A DNA stretch of 64,000 nt from positions 24,098 through 88,097 of the forward strand of contig NZ_CAKE01000035.1 in assembly GCF_000296835.1 (NCBI RefSeq), read 5' to 3'. How positions within the stretch are numbered: position 1 is the first letter of the stretch; the number at the start of each line of letters is the position of its first letter. This stretch comes from Lactobacillus hominis DSM 23910 = CRBIP 24.179 (GTDB lineage: Bacteria > Bacillota > Bacilli > Lactobacillales > Lactobacillaceae). The position numbers and the translations under genes are program-made. This document shows, piece by piece, positions 53,363 to 62,490 of this stretch. The notes beneath the pieces were generated by a model, which saw only the letters and a list, made by a program, of their open reading frames with translations, searched no databases and was not told the origin of the DNA.

Positions 53363-54298
53363 CTATAAATTTGAATCATTGATTTGTTGAATGTAATTAT
53401 AAGCTTCTTGACCAGCAATACTGCCATCGCCAACTGCATTAGCAATTTGACGCAAGTCTTTAGCTCTGACATCTCCCATCGCAAATATTCCTGGAACTTT
53501 TGTATGCATTTTTTCATCAGTTGGAATCCAGCCGAATTCATCTAAGATTCCCAAATCTTTAAAAGCAGCAGTTTGTGGGACAACACCTACATAAATAAAT
53601 ACTCCGGCAACCTTTAATTTCTTAATGCTGCCATCTTCTTTGTCCTTGTAAGTTACTGCTTGAACTTTATTTTCATCGCCATCAATTGATTCGACTTGAG
53701 CATTCCAAATAAACTTCATCTTATCATTTGCAAAGGCGCGCTTTTGCAAAACAGGTTGAGCTCTTAATTGATCACGACGGTGAATAATAGTTACGGACTT
53801 AGCTAATTGAGCAAGATAAATTCCTTCTTCAACAGCTGAATCGCCTCCACCAATTACAGCAACATCTTCATCTTTGAAAAATGCTGCATCGCATACTGCA
53901 CAGTAGGAAACACCTTTACCGGCATACTCTTCTTCACCAGGCACACCTAATTTTTTATGATCAGCACCAGTACCAATAATTACGGCCTGAGTAGAAAATT
54001 CACCACTATCAGTGATAACAATTTTTTTATCGCCATCTAGCTTTATGCTTTTGACGTCGCCATACTTAAACTCAGGTTCAAATTTCATTGCCGATTGATA
54101 CATTTTTTCGCCAAGTTCAGGGCCTTTGATGTCCGTAAAGCCAGGATAATTATCAATTGCGTCAGTATTATTCATTTGACCGCCATAAATTCCACGATCA
54201 AGCATTAATACTTTTAAGTTTGCACGTGCCGCATATAAAGCAGCAGTTAACCCAGCAGGACCGGCACCAATAATAACTACATCATAATCTGTTGCCAT
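53363..54298 (-). CDS. trxB: Thioredoxin-disulfide reductase
   Basis: Reduces thioredoxin with NADPH. The 311-residue flavoprotein has the FAD motif VIIGAGPAGLTAALYAAR, the redox CAVC pair in GVSYCAVCDAAFF (about 133-139), the NADPH motif VIGGGDSAVEEGIYLA and the C-terminal FAD motif GIFAMGDVR. All catalytic cysteines are present. It has a good 17-spaced promoter of its own and ends with a terminator, so it may be a single-gene unit downstream of hprK-lgt-gpsA. Confidence 0.97.
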   Translation of the reverse strand: MATDYDVVIIGAGPAGLTAALYAARANLKVLMLDRGIYGGQMNNTDAIDNYPGFTDIKGPELGEKMYQSAMKFEPEFKYGDVKSIKLDGDKKIVITDSGEFSTQAVIIGTGADHKKLGVPGEEEYAGKGVSYCAVCDAAFFKDEDVAVIGGGDSAVEEGIYLAQLAKSVTIIHRRDQLRAQPVLQKRAFANDKMKFIWNAQVESIDGDENKVQAVTYKDKEDGSIKKLKVAGVFIYVGVVPQTAAFKDLGILDEFGWIPTDEKMHTKVPGIFAMGDVRAKDLRQIANAVGDGSIAGQEAYNYIQQINDSNL

Positions 54299-54336
54299 TT
54301 TATCGCCTCAGTTTCTTTCTTACTATTTGTAAGTAT

Positions 54337-54365
54337 ATTGTACTATGAGGAAAAAATAATTACAA
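54337..54365 (-). promoter_or_regulatory. trxB promoter
   Basis: TTGTAA (54360-54365) and TACAAT (54337-54342) are separated by 17 bases on the minus strand. A CTTAC/GTAAG hairpin lies between the -10 and the start. Confidence 0.65.
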
Positions 54366-54374
54366 GTTTATTGC

Positions 54375-55394
54375 TTATAATCTGATTTCTGGCTTTGGAT
54401 TTCTACCCATCATAATTTTGATTTCTTTATCAACATCTGAATTTTCGTAAAGAACACGATAAATTGCTTCACTAATCGGCATATCAATATTCTTTTCTTG
54501 AGCTAATTCATGGACAGCTTTAACAGTAGTAGCTCCTTCAACAACTTGACCCATGTTTTCTAAAACATAGTCTAAGCTCTTGCCTTCACCAATTTGTTTG
54601 CCAGCACGCCAATTACGAGAATTAGAAGAAGTTGCGGTCACAATTAAATCGCCAATACCAGAAAGGCCGGAAAAAGTCATTGGTTTAGCACCAAAGTATT
54701 TAACGCCTAAACGGGTAATTTCAGCTAAACCTCTAGTCATCAAAGCTGCCTTAGCATCATCGCCGTATCCTTTACCCACTAAAATACCTGCAGCGATGGC
54801 AATAACGTTTTTAACTGCCCCACCAACTTCTACTCCAACTAGATCATCATTAGTGTAGAAGCGAACATAATTATTTGAGAATAATTTTTGAATTCTCTTA
54901 GCATTTTCTTCACTCGTAGAAGCACAGGCAATTGCGGTTAAATCTTTTTGAGCTACATTTTCAGCATGACTAGGACCAGAAATTGCAACAATCTTTTCAC
55001 TATTATTTGGATAAATTTCTTCAGTTAAAATATCTGAAATTAATTTTTTACTGCCTGGTTCAATACCCTTAGTAGCAGTTACCAAAAGTGGCTCAGTTCC
55101 GATTTCATCCAAGACTTTCTTAACATTCTTGGCAACAATTCTAACTGCCTTAGTTGGCAAAACAAACAAAACAATTTCTGCGCCTGTTAAAGCTTCTTCT
55201 AAATCTCCAGTTGCAGGAACATGGGGATTTAATTTCCAGTCTTTCATATAGTGACTATTGGTATGATGTTCGTTAATTTCTTGATTAACTTTATCAATAT
55301 TTCCATATAAAACCACGTCATTGCCATTATCGGCAAGCATAGATCCTAATACGGAACCCCATGAACCATTTCCTAAAACTGCTATTTTTGTCAT
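54375..55394 (-). CDS. gpsA: Glycerol-3-phosphate dehydrogenase [NAD(P)+]
   Basis: Makes sn-glycerol 3-phosphate for phospholipids and teichoic acids. The start is taken at the ATG at 55392-55394 (MTKIAVLGNGSWGSVLG); an in-frame TTG four codons upstream would give a non-conserved extension. The 339 residues have the dinucleotide fold GNGSWGSVLGSMLA, TATKGIEPG, SGPSHAENVA, the catalytic Lys in VGGAVKNVIAIAAGI and LSGIGDLIVTATS. It lies between lgt and trxB. Its product is also the glycerol backbone used with Lgt's substrate phospholipid. Confidence 0.96.
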   Translation of the reverse strand: MTKIAVLGNGSWGSVLGSMLADNGNDVVLYGNIDKVNQEINEHHTNSHYMKDWKLNPHVPATGDLEEALTGAEIVLFVLPTKAVRIVAKNVKKVLDEIGTEPLLVTATKGIEPGSKKLISDILTEEIYPNNSEKIVAISGPSHAENVAQKDLTAIACASTSEENAKRIQKLFSNNYVRFYTNDDLVGVEVGGAVKNVIAIAAGILVGKGYGDDAKAALMTRGLAEITRLGVKYFGAKPMTFSGLSGIGDLIVTATSSNSRNWRAGKQIGEGKSLDYVLENMGQVVEGATTVKAVHELAQEKNIDMPISEAIYRVLYENSDVDKEIKIMMGRNPKPEIRL

Positions 55395-55431
55395 TTTAAA
55401 ACTCAAACTTTCTATAAAATATTTAATTCTC

Positions 55432-56268
55432 TCAATCTCTATTATACGGGTATTTTAGTCCACTACCAGCCAAATACCATTTTGGATGTACAATATTACG
55501 ACGATAAATCCAAATAATAATTGCGGCAAAGAATAAAACTAAACTTAGTGCTTGAGAAACTCTAATGGTATTAGCAATATATAAACTGTCTGTTCTCATT
55601 CCTTCGACAAAGAAACGAACGCAAGAATACCAAATCACATAACTTAAAAAGATTTCTCCGCGTTTAAATAAATGCTTTTTATGGCGCAAACTCAAAATTA
55701 TGATTAAGCCAATCAAGTTGAAGAATGATTCGTACAAATATGTTGGTTGATAGTAATGACCATTAATATACATTTGCTGAATAATAAAATCAGGTAAATG
55801 CAAGTGCTGTAAAAATGCTAGCGTAGTTCTTATACCATGAGCTTCTTGGTTCATAAAATTACCCCACCGTGCAATAACTTGCGCAGCCATTACCCCAGGC
55901 GCAATTATATCTAGCATTAACCATATTGGCAGCATTCGTACGTGACAAAAGATAATTAAGACAATAATTCCACCAATTAGGCCGCCATAAATAGCTATTC
56001 CACCATTCCAGATAGCAATTATTTGGTCTGGATGTTGTGAGAAATATCCCCATTCAAAAATTACATAGTAAATACGTGCACAAATAAATCCAATCGGAAC
56101 TGCCCACAGCAAAAAGTCAATAAAATCATCTGGCATGATTTGACGCTTTTTACCTTCTGAAATTGCCATCAGAGTTGCCACTAAAACACCTGTAGCCATC
56201 AAAATTCCATACCACCTTACTGACAAAGATCCAATTTGAAATGCTACAGGATTAAGCGCAAGTGTCAT
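55432..56268 (-). CDS. lgt: Prolipoprotein diacylglyceryl transferase
   Basis: Transfers diacylglyceryl to the lipobox cysteine of prelipoproteins in the membrane. The 278 residues have seven hydrophobic segments and the Lgt signature RWGNFMNQEAHG (about 140s), preceded by the conserved H and Y in WYGILMATG and IYYVIFEWG. It starts at the last base of hprK (one-base overlap), giving the conserved hprK-lgt pair. GAGGAG precedes the ATG within hprK. Confidence 0.97.
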   Translation of the reverse strand: MTLALNPVAFQIGSLSVRWYGILMATGVLVATLMAISEGKKRQIMPDDFIDFLLWAVPIGFICARIYYVIFEWGYFSQHPDQIIAIWNGGIAIYGGLIGGIIVLIIFCHVRMLPIWLMLDIIAPGVMAAQVIARWGNFMNQEAHGIRTTLAFLQHLHLPDFIIQQMYINGHYYQPTYLYESFFNLIGLIIILSLRHKKHLFKRGEIFLSYVIWYSCVRFFVEGMRTDSLYIANTIRVSQALSLVLFFAAIIIWIYRRNIVHPKWYLAGSGLKYPYNRD

Positions 56269-57218
56269 TAATCTTTCTCCTCCTTACGAGAATTATCAGA
56301 GATAAGCTCCGTCAAATTTTGTTCAAATTTTTGACTAGCATCATAGCCCATCTTTTTAGCTCTAAAGTTCATGGCAGCAACTTCAATAATAATTGCTAAG
56401 TTGCGTCCTACTTTAACTGGCAGGGTAACTTGTGGAACTTTTACGCCAAAAATTTCTTGGGTCTGTTCATTAAAACCAAGGCGGTCATAATTGCTCTTAG
56501 GATCCCAATTTTCTAGACGTGTAATTAGTTGAATTTCAGTGCTATCCTTTACTGAACCAGCACCAAACAAGTTCATGATATCAATAATTCCGATTCCTCT
56601 AATTTCCATCAAGTGCTTTAAAATCTTAGGAGCTTCACCAACAATAGTTTTTTCGTCTTTTTGATAGACATCTACACGATCGTCCGCAATCAAACGGTGT
56701 CCTCTTTTAACTAAATCAAGGGCTGTTTCGGATTTTCCGACACCAGAATTACCAACAATTAAAACTCCCATACCGTAGATTTCAACTAAAACTCCGTGGA
56801 TACTTTTACGAGGTGCTAATTGCTCATCTAAGTATTGGGTTAAAACACTAGATAAATGCGTTGTTGCCATCGAGCTATGAAGGACAGGAATTTTTGCAGC
56901 TTCAGCGGCTTGGATCAATTCATCAGGAATTGGTAAATCACGCGACACGACAAAACAAGGTGTTTGATCAGTTGCCATTTTTGTGAAAACTTTTAAACGT
57001 AAATCATGATCTAAATGAGCCGCATATGAGATCTCAGTTCGACCTAAAAGCTGAATTCTTTCTTTAGGATAAAAATCAAAATAACCAGTTAATTCTAAGC
57101 CAGGACGTGAAATATCTGAAATAGCAATTTTATGTTTTTTTAAAAACTTATCGCCTTCAACTACTTTTAAAGTAGGATTGCTTTTAACTAACTCTTCGAC
57201 TGTTACTGCATCTGCCAT
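56268..57218 (-). CDS. hprK: HPr kinase/phosphorylase
   Basis: Phosphorylates HPr on Ser46 in response to glycolytic intermediates and controls CcpA-dependent catabolite repression. The 316 residues have an N-terminal domain (about 1-130), the P-loop GNSGVGKS at 156-163 and the family signature [17 protein letters not shown] at 205-221. The C-terminal helix is present. It forms the conserved hprK-lgt unit and is nine bases downstream of the small membrane protein. Targets including ptsH are not in this window. Confidence 0.97.
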   Translation of the reverse strand: MADAVTVEELVKSNPTLKVVEGDKFLKKHKIAISDISRPGLELTGYFDFYPKERIQLLGRTEISYAAHLDHDLRLKVFTKMATDQTPCFVVSRDLPIPDELIQAAEAAKIPVLHSSMATTHLSSVLTQYLDEQLAPRKSIHGVLVEIYGMGVLIVGNSGVGKSETALDLVKRGHRLIADDRVDVYQKDEKTIVGEAPKILKHLMEIRGIGIIDIMNLFGAGSVKDSTEIQLITRLENWDPKSNYDRLGFNEQTQEIFGVKVPQVTLPVKVGRNLAIIIEVAAMNFRAKKMGYDASQKFEQNLTELISDNSRKEEKD

Positions 57219-57227
57219 AATTAACCT

Positions 57228-57452
57228 CTATTCATCCATATCTTTGACTGACACATTTTTTGGCTTTCCTCTTTTATTTTTTGTATGCTTATTTTTATTA
57301 TTCGGCTTATTAAAATAATAAATTAACCAGATTACTAGGGCAACTAGTAATGCAAGTGGAATTAATGCAAATACGAATTTTAATACCACAAAAGCAAGTG
57401 CTAATACGATTAAAATCGCAATTACCAATAAAAATATAATTAAAAAGCTCAT
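57228..57452 (-). CDS. Small two-helix membrane protein (74 aa)
   Basis: The protein begins MSFLIIFLLVIAILIVLALAF and contains two closely spaced hydrophobic helices (about residues 3-24 and 27-46) and a basic Asn/Lys-rich cytoplasmic-looking tail (NKPNNKNKHTKNKRGKPKN). No family is recognised. Some lactobacilli carry a PspC- or PspA-like protein at this position, but the length and motif do not fit either securely. It lies 17 bases after prfB and nine bases before hprK, so it belongs to a prfB-x-hprK-lgt transcript. A role in envelope stress is only a guess. Confidence 0.65.
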   Translation of the reverse strand: MSFLIIFLLVIAILIVLALAFVVLKFVFALIPLALLVALVIWLIYYFNKPNNKNKHTKNKRGKPKNVSVKDMDE

Positions 57453-57469
57453 TTTATATTATCGACTCC

Positions 57470-58586
57470 TTAATTAGGATTGCTTTGACTTAGTTTCCAT
57501 TGTAAATAGGCATAGATAAAATCATCAATTTTACCATCCATTACACCATTTACATCACTGGTTTCAAAATTAGTGCGGTGATCTTTCACCATATTGTAGG
57601 GGTGGAATACGTAAGAACGAATTTGTGAGCCAAAACCAATATCCATTTGGTCCCCCTTTAATGCTTGAGTCTGCTTACGCTTTTTTTCTTCTTCTAGTTG
57701 AAACAGCTTGGCTCTTAACATATTCATTGCTGTTTCACGATTTTGAAGCTGCGAACGTTGTGCCTGAGAAGCAGTTACAATTCCAGTTGGCAAGTGAGTA
57801 ATTCTTACAGCACTTGATGTTTTATTAATGTGCTGACCACCTGCTCCGCTAGAACGATAAACATCGATTCGTAAATCATCAGGGTTAATATCGATCTTGA
57901 TGCTTTGATCAATTTCAGGAATTACTTCTACAGAAGCAAAAGATGTATGTCTTCTTTTAGCTGAATCAAAAGGAGAAATTCTTACTAAACGATGTACGCC
58001 GTTTTCTGATTTTAAAAGTCCAAAAGCATTATTGCCCTGAATTCTAATACTTACGCTTTTAACGCCAGCTTCGTCTCCTGGCTCATAATCTTCAACTTCA
58101 AACTTCAAGCCATGACTTTCGCAATATCTTTGATACATTCTCAAAAGCATATCTGCCCAATCCATGGCTTCTGTTCCACCAGCACCTGGGTGAATTTCCA
58201 TTAACGCATTATGTTGATCATACTTATCTGAAAGTAATAAGTTAAGTTCATATTCATGAAAGCTTTTACTCAATTCAATCATCTGATCACTAAGTTCTGT
58301 TTGTAAATCTTGATCAGGATCGGATTTTAAAAGATCTAAGGCAACTTGTGCATCTTGAAAATCATTATTTAGTTTTTGGAATTTTTCGCTCTTTTCTTTC
58401 ATCTGATTGGTCTGCGCAATCAAATTTTGAGCAGCTTCTTGATCATCCCAAAAGTCAGGCTCAGCCATCTTAGATTCGTTAATAGCAATCCCTTCATTTA
58501 ACGAATCGAAGTCAAAGAGACCTCCTGAAATGGTTTAATTTTTCGGATAAATTATCTAATTGATTTTGTATCTCACTAACTTCCAT
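57470..58586 (-). CDS. prfB: Peptide chain release factor 2 (programmed +1 frameshift)
   Basis: Recognises UGA and UAA stop codons. The gene starts at the ATG at 58584-58586 behind GGAGGAAT and reads MEVSEIQNQLDNLSEKLNHFRRSL for 24 codons to an in-frame TGA at 58512-58514. A +1 shift at CTT-TGA-C continues as DFDSLNEGIAINESKMAEPDF to the stop at 57470, giving 371 residues. The codon-recognition SPF motif (RISPFDSAK) and the peptidyl-hydrolysis GGQ (SGAGGQHINKT) are present. It begins 50 bases after secA, behind secA's terminator. Confidence 0.97.
58511..58526 (-). promoter_or_regulatory. Programmed +1 frameshift signal of prfB
   Basis: On the minus strand AGGAGG (58521-58526) lies three bases before the slippery CTT (58515-58517), followed by TGA (58512-58514) and C. 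This is the classical RF2 autoregulation layout: low RF2 slows termination and favours the shift. Confidence 0.95.
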
Positions 58587-58598
58587 TTAAATTCCTCC

Positions 58599-58636
58599 TA
58601 AAAAGAAAAGAGGAGACCTCACGCCTCCTCTTTTTA
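58599..58636 (-). terminator. secA terminator in front of prfB
   Basis: AAAAAGAGGAGG-CGTGAGGT-CTCCTCTTTTCTTTTT on the minus strand begins one base after the secA stop codon and ends a few bases before the prfB ribosome-binding site. Confidence 0.85.
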
Positions 58637-61036
58637 CTAACGACTAAGATTTTGTCTAATTTGAGCTTTCATGAATAAGCGAGTAGCGTCAAATTCAATG
58701 TTACTGATCATTTCTTCAAACATTCTATAACCAGCTTCTTGATATTCAACAAGTGGATTCAACTGACCGTAACCACGTAAACTAATGGATTGACGAAGTT
58801 GATCCATGGCATCGATATGATCAGTCCAGCGATCATCTACGACACGCAAGATAACTACCTTTTCAAATTCTAGCATTTGAGCAGGATCGGCGAGTTGTTC
58901 TTGCTTTTGCTTATAATTTTCTTCAGCTAAGTCATAAAGCTTTTGCTTAAGCCCATCTGCCGTAATAGTCTTCAAATCAATCTTCTTAGCTGTTTCTTCA
59001 TCAGTAATACTTGATGCAATAAAGTCGCGTAATTGATCATTACGCCAATCTTTTTTATCACCTTGAGTATACATATCTACTTGATGATCAATTGTACGTT
59101 TAATCATTGGCATAAGAACATTTTTTAATGATTTTTCTTCATTAATGACTTGCATTCTTTCGCCATAAATGATTTCACGTTGAGTTCTCATAACATCATC
59201 GTATTGCAAAGTCTGCTTACGAGTGTCGTAGTTATTACCTTCAACACGTTTTTGTGCAGATTCAACTTGCTTGGTAATCATTCTACTTTCGATAACTTTA
59301 TCGTCATCATTATCTGATACTCGGTCTAAAAATGCCTTAACACGATCTGAACCAAATCGCTTCATCAAGTCATCTTCTAGTGAAAGGTAGAATCTAGTGT
59401 AACCAGGATCTCCCTGACGCCCAGAACGTCCACGAAGCTGGTTATCGATACGACGAGATTCGTGTCTTTCAGTACCAATAACTGCTAAACCACCTAATTC
59501 CTTAACACCAGGCCCAAGCTTAATATCAGTACCACGTCCGGCCATGTTAGTTGCGATAGTTACAGCACCGCGCTGACCAGCATTCATGATAATTTCGGCT
59601 TCTTTGGCGTGGTTTTTAGCGTTCAAAACTGCGTGAGGAATACCTGCAGCATCAAGCATTTTACTTAAACGTTCTGAACTTTCAATAGCCACTGTACCAA
59701 CCAAAACTGGCTGACCTTTTGCATGACGTTTCTTAATTTCTTCAACTACAGCTTCAAATTTTGAATCTAAAGTTGGGTATAAGATATCAGGCATATCTTT
59801 TCTAGCGATTGGTCTGTTAGTAGGAATCGTGATAACTTGCATGTTGTAAATTTCACGGAATTCTTCTTCTTCAGTCTTAGCAGTACCGGTCATACCAGAT
59901 AACTTCTTGTACATTCTAAAGAAGTTCTGGTAAGTAATAGTTGCTTGAGTCTTAGATTCTTCTTGAATCTTAACGCCTTCTTTGGCTTCGATTGCTTGGT
60001 GAAGACCATCTGAATAACGACGCCCCTCCATTACACGTCCAGTAAAGGAGTCAACGATCATTACTTCGCCATTTTGAACCACATAATCAATATCTTTTAG
60101 CATGATGTAGTTAGCACGCAATGCTTGATCAATGTGGTGCACTAAGACTTGGTTATCAATGTCATACAAGTTGCGCAAACCAAAGTGACGACAAGCTTTT
60201 TCAATACCTTGATTAGTTAAATTGATGGTCTTAGTTGGCCAATCAATTTTGTAATCGCCATGATCTTCATCATCATCTGCATCGTCATCGCTTTTATCTT
60301 CTACTAAAGTTTTAACAAAACGATCAGCACGAATATACTCGCTATTTGCTTGTTGAGCTTGACCTGAAATAATCAATGGAGTTCTAGCTTCATCAATCAA
60401 AATTGAGTCAACCTCATCAATGATGGCATAGTTCAATGGTCTTTGAACCATTTGTTCTTTGTAAACCACCATGTTGTCACGCAAATAGTCAAAACCTAAT
60501 TCTGAGTTAGTTGAGTAAGTAACATCACAATTGTATGCTTCGCGTTTTTCATCAGCAGACATTGAGTTTAAGTTTAATCCTACTGATAAGCCGAGCCACT
60601 TGTACAACTGTCCCATTTCACTTTCATCACGAGAAGAAAGGTATTCGTTAACAGTAACAACATGGACACCTTTACCAGTTAGGGCGTTTAAATAAACTGG
60701 CATAGTAGCCGTTAAAGTCTTACCTTCACCAGTCATCATTTCAGCAATATTACCAAAGTGAAGGGCAATACCACCAATGACCTGTACGCGGAATGGATAT
60801 AATCCTAAAACTCTCTTAGCTCCTTCACGCGCAGTAGCGAAAGCTTCTGGTAAAAGATCATCAAGACTTTCGCCATTTTTAATACGTTCACGGAATTCAG
60901 GAGTTTTTGCCTGAAGTTGTTCATCTGATAGTTTTTCATAATCACTTGCTAAAGCTTCAACTTTATCAGCAAGCTTTTCAAATTTCTTTAATTCACGTTT
61001 ATCACTATCGTAAAGTTTTTTTAGAATATTTGCCAT
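58637..61036 (-). CDS. secA: Preprotein translocase ATPase SecA
   Basis: The motor that drives proteins through SecYEG (SecG is at 36 kb). The 799 residues contain Walker A in [16 protein letters not shown] (about 100-110), [19 protein letters not shown], the preprotein cross-linking domain, and the second helicase half with [10 protein letters not shown] and [12 protein letters not shown]. The C-terminal cysteine-rich SecB-binding zinc motif is absent; the protein ends at [11 protein letters not shown], normal for lactobacilli. It is 143 bases downstream of hpf and has its own terminator. Confidence 0.98.
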   Translation of the reverse strand: MANILKKLYDSDKRELKKFEKLADKVEALASDYEKLSDEQLQAKTPEFRERIKNGESLDDLLPEAFATAREGAKRVLGLYPFRVQVIGGIALHFGNIAEMMTGEGKTLTATMPVYLNALTGKGVHVVTVNEYLSSRDESEMGQLYKWLGLSVGLNLNSMSADEKREAYNCDVTYSTNSELGFDYLRDNMVVYKEQMVQRPLNYAIIDEVDSILIDEARTPLIISGQAQQANSEYIRADRFVKTLVEDKSDDDADDDEDHGDYKIDWPTKTINLTNQGIEKACRHFGLRNLYDIDNQVLVHHIDQALRANYIMLKDIDYVVQNGEVMIVDSFTGRVMEGRRYSDGLHQAIEAKEGVKIQEESKTQATITYQNFFRMYKKLSGMTGTAKTEEEEFREIYNMQVITIPTNRPIARKDMPDILYPTLDSKFEAVVEEIKKRHAKGQPVLVGTVAIESSERLSKMLDAAGIPHAVLNAKNHAKEAEIIMNAGQRGAVTIATNMAGRGTDIKLGPGVKELGGLAVIGTERHESRRIDNQLRGRSGRQGDPGYTRFYLSLEDDLMKRFGSDRVKAFLDRVSDNDDDKVIESRMITKQVESAQKRVEGNNYDTRKQTLQYDDVMRTQREIIYGERMQVINEEKSLKNVLMPMIKRTIDHQVDMYTQGDKKDWRNDQLRDFIASSITDEETAKKIDLKTITADGLKQKLYDLAEENYKQKQEQLADPAQMLEFEKVVILRVVDDRWTDHIDAMDQLRQSISLRGYGQLNPLVEYQEAGYRMFEEMISNIEFDATRLFMKAQIRQNLSR

Positions 61037-61131
61037 TAAATCGGTCCTTACGTGTAAATTTTGTGCACAAATCTAAAGATACTAAGTAATTTTAACATTT
61101 TTCAGTTAAATGAGAAACCCACTTATCCACA

Positions 61132-61164
61132 AAAAAATACCCTTAAGCTAAACTTAAGGGTATA
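61132..61164 (-). terminator. hpf rho-independent terminator
   Basis: ATACCCTTAAG-TTTAG-CTTAAGGGTATTTTTTT on the minus strand, directly after the hpf stop codon and separating it from secA. Confidence 0.85.
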
Positions 61165-61179
61165 TCGCTATAATTAAAA

Positions 61180-61725
61180 CTATTCGTTAGTTTCAATCAA
61201 GCCATAACGACCATCATTTCTGCGGTAAACAATGCTTGTACCATTAGTATCAGCATCTTCAAAAATGAAGAAATCATGACCTAATAAGTCCATTTGCAAA
61301 ACAGCCTCTTCAGCGTTCATTGGTTTCAAATCTAAATGCTTGTTACGTACAATGTTGAATTTCTTTGGAGTTTCTTTTTCTTCTTCAACATTTTCATAGA
61401 AGAAATCTTTCAAGCCTTTTTCACGGCTCTTACGATTAATTCTAGTCTTGTACTTTCTAATTTGACGCTCTAATTTTTCTGAAACAAAATCAATACTCTT
61501 ATACATATCGTCAGTAGTATCTTCAGCACGAAGTACCAAGTATGGAAGTGGAATAGTAACTTCTACTTTAGCTGAGTGATCTGGGTAAACACGCATGTTT
61601 ACATGAGCGATTACATCAGATTCAATCTCAAAGTACTTCTCTAACTTTTCCAATCTCTTTTGAACATAATCTCTTAAAGAGTCGGTAACTTCAATATTTT
61701 CTCCACGAACGTTGTATTTTAACAT
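61180..61725 (-). CDS. hpf: Ribosome hibernation-promoting factor, long form
   Basis: Binds 30S subunits and forms 100S dimers in stationary phase. The 181 residues have the N-terminal HPF/YfiA domain (about 1-105: YNVRGENIEVTDSLRDYVQKRLEKLEKYFE) and the C-terminal dimerisation domain (about 125-180: FNIVRNKHLDLKPMNAEEAVLQMDLLGHDFFIFEDADT), so it is the long form of Firmicutes. The leader has a 7-bp hairpin before the ribosome-binding site and an extended -10 promoter partly flanked by a cre-like sequence, which suggests growth-phase or catabolite control. Confidence 0.96.
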   Translation of the reverse strand: MLKYNVRGENIEVTDSLRDYVQKRLEKLEKYFEIESDVIAHVNMRVYPDHSAKVEVTIPLPYLVLRAEDTTDDMYKSIDFVSEKLERQIRKYKTRINRKSREKGLKDFFYENVEEEKETPKKFNIVRNKHLDLKPMNAEEAVLQMDLLGHDFFIFEDADTNGTSIVYRRNDGRYGLIETNE

Positions 61726-61743
61726 TGTTGATTCTCTCCTTTC

Positions 61744-61761
61744 AAACGTCTTATGACGTTT
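61744..61761 (-). promoter_or_regulatory. Leader hairpin of hpf
   Basis: AAACGTC-ATAA-GACGTTT forms a perfect 7-bp stem just before the GGAGAG ribosome-binding site of hpf. Confidence 0.5.
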
Positions 61762-61774
61762 TCTTTACACTTAT

Positions 61775-61801
61775 AGTATAGCAAAAATGGAAGCGCTTTG
61801 C
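61775..61801 (-). promoter_or_regulatory. hpf promoter with a cre-like element
   Basis: TGC-TATACT (-10 at 61775-61780) is an extended -10 without a good -35. GCAAAGCGCTTCCA (61788-61801) upstream contains the palindromic AAGCGCTT core of CcpA cre sites, but the outer bases depart from consensus. Confidence 0.45.
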
Positions 61802-61809
61802 CTAATTAT

Positions 61810-62490
61810 TTATCTAGCAATTGTAAAGCTCATAATCTCAATTTTAGGATACGCTTGTTGCAAGGCATCACGGGCATGATACAATGTTCGACCAGTCGTA
61901 TAAATATCATCTAATAGTAAAATTCTACCTGATAATTTATATTTTTTTACCGACTTAAAAGTTTGTTTGGTCGCTAAACGCTGCTGCTTATTTTTTTCTC
62001 CTTGAGCTTGCTGACTATTGTCTTTAGTCAAAGCAAAAGTTAGAGGCACAAGATCTTTATAAATTTCGCTTATTGTATCAAATTTTCTTTTTTCTAAATG
62101 GCTAGGAGAGCTTGGAACGGGTACGTAAAAATCAGCCTTAGGCAATTTTTTTACTAAGTAGCTTAATACTTCATGAAGTAAAAAATCACCATAGCGCTTA
62201 TAATTCACCATCAAATCATGAAAAGCATCATTATAGCGATACAAAGCTTTATTTTTTAAAAGATTATCAGGATACAACTGCTGCCATCTTTGGCAGTCTT
62301 GGCATATATCTAGTTTGAAATTTTCTGATAGTCTTTTATTACAATTTTGACAAGTTTTTCCAGTAATTTTTTTAAACTTGCTAAAGCAAGATTGGCACAA
62401 GACGATTTTGTCATTTTTTAAGCTAAAAAATAAATTTGAATAATTTAATTGCACTTTGAAAAGACTATTGCATAATAAACATCTATTCAT
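61810..62490 (-). CDS. comFC: Competence protein ComFC (phosphoribosyltransferase-like)
   Basis: Cytoplasmic DNA-uptake protein that acts with ComFA. The 226 residues have an N-terminal zinc-binding part with three Cys pairs (CLLCN, CQSCFSK, CQNC and CQDC within residues 4-65) and a C-terminal PRTase fold with PRPP motif ILLLDDIYTTGRTLYHA (about 190-206). It overlaps comFA by four bases, giving translational coupling. The Cys pairs and the PRPP motif are intact. Confidence 0.93.
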   Translation of the reverse strand: MNRCLLCNSLFKVQLNYSNLFFSLKNDKIVLCQSCFSKFKKITGKTCQNCNKRLSENFKLDICQDCQRWQQLYPDNLLKNKALYRYNDAFHDLMVNYKRYGDFLLHEVLSYLVKKLPKADFYVPVPSSPSHLEKRKFDTISEIYKDLVPLTFALTKDNSQQAQGEKNKQQRLATKQTFKSVKKYKLSGRILLLDDIYTTGRTLYHARDALQQAYPKIEIMSFTIAR

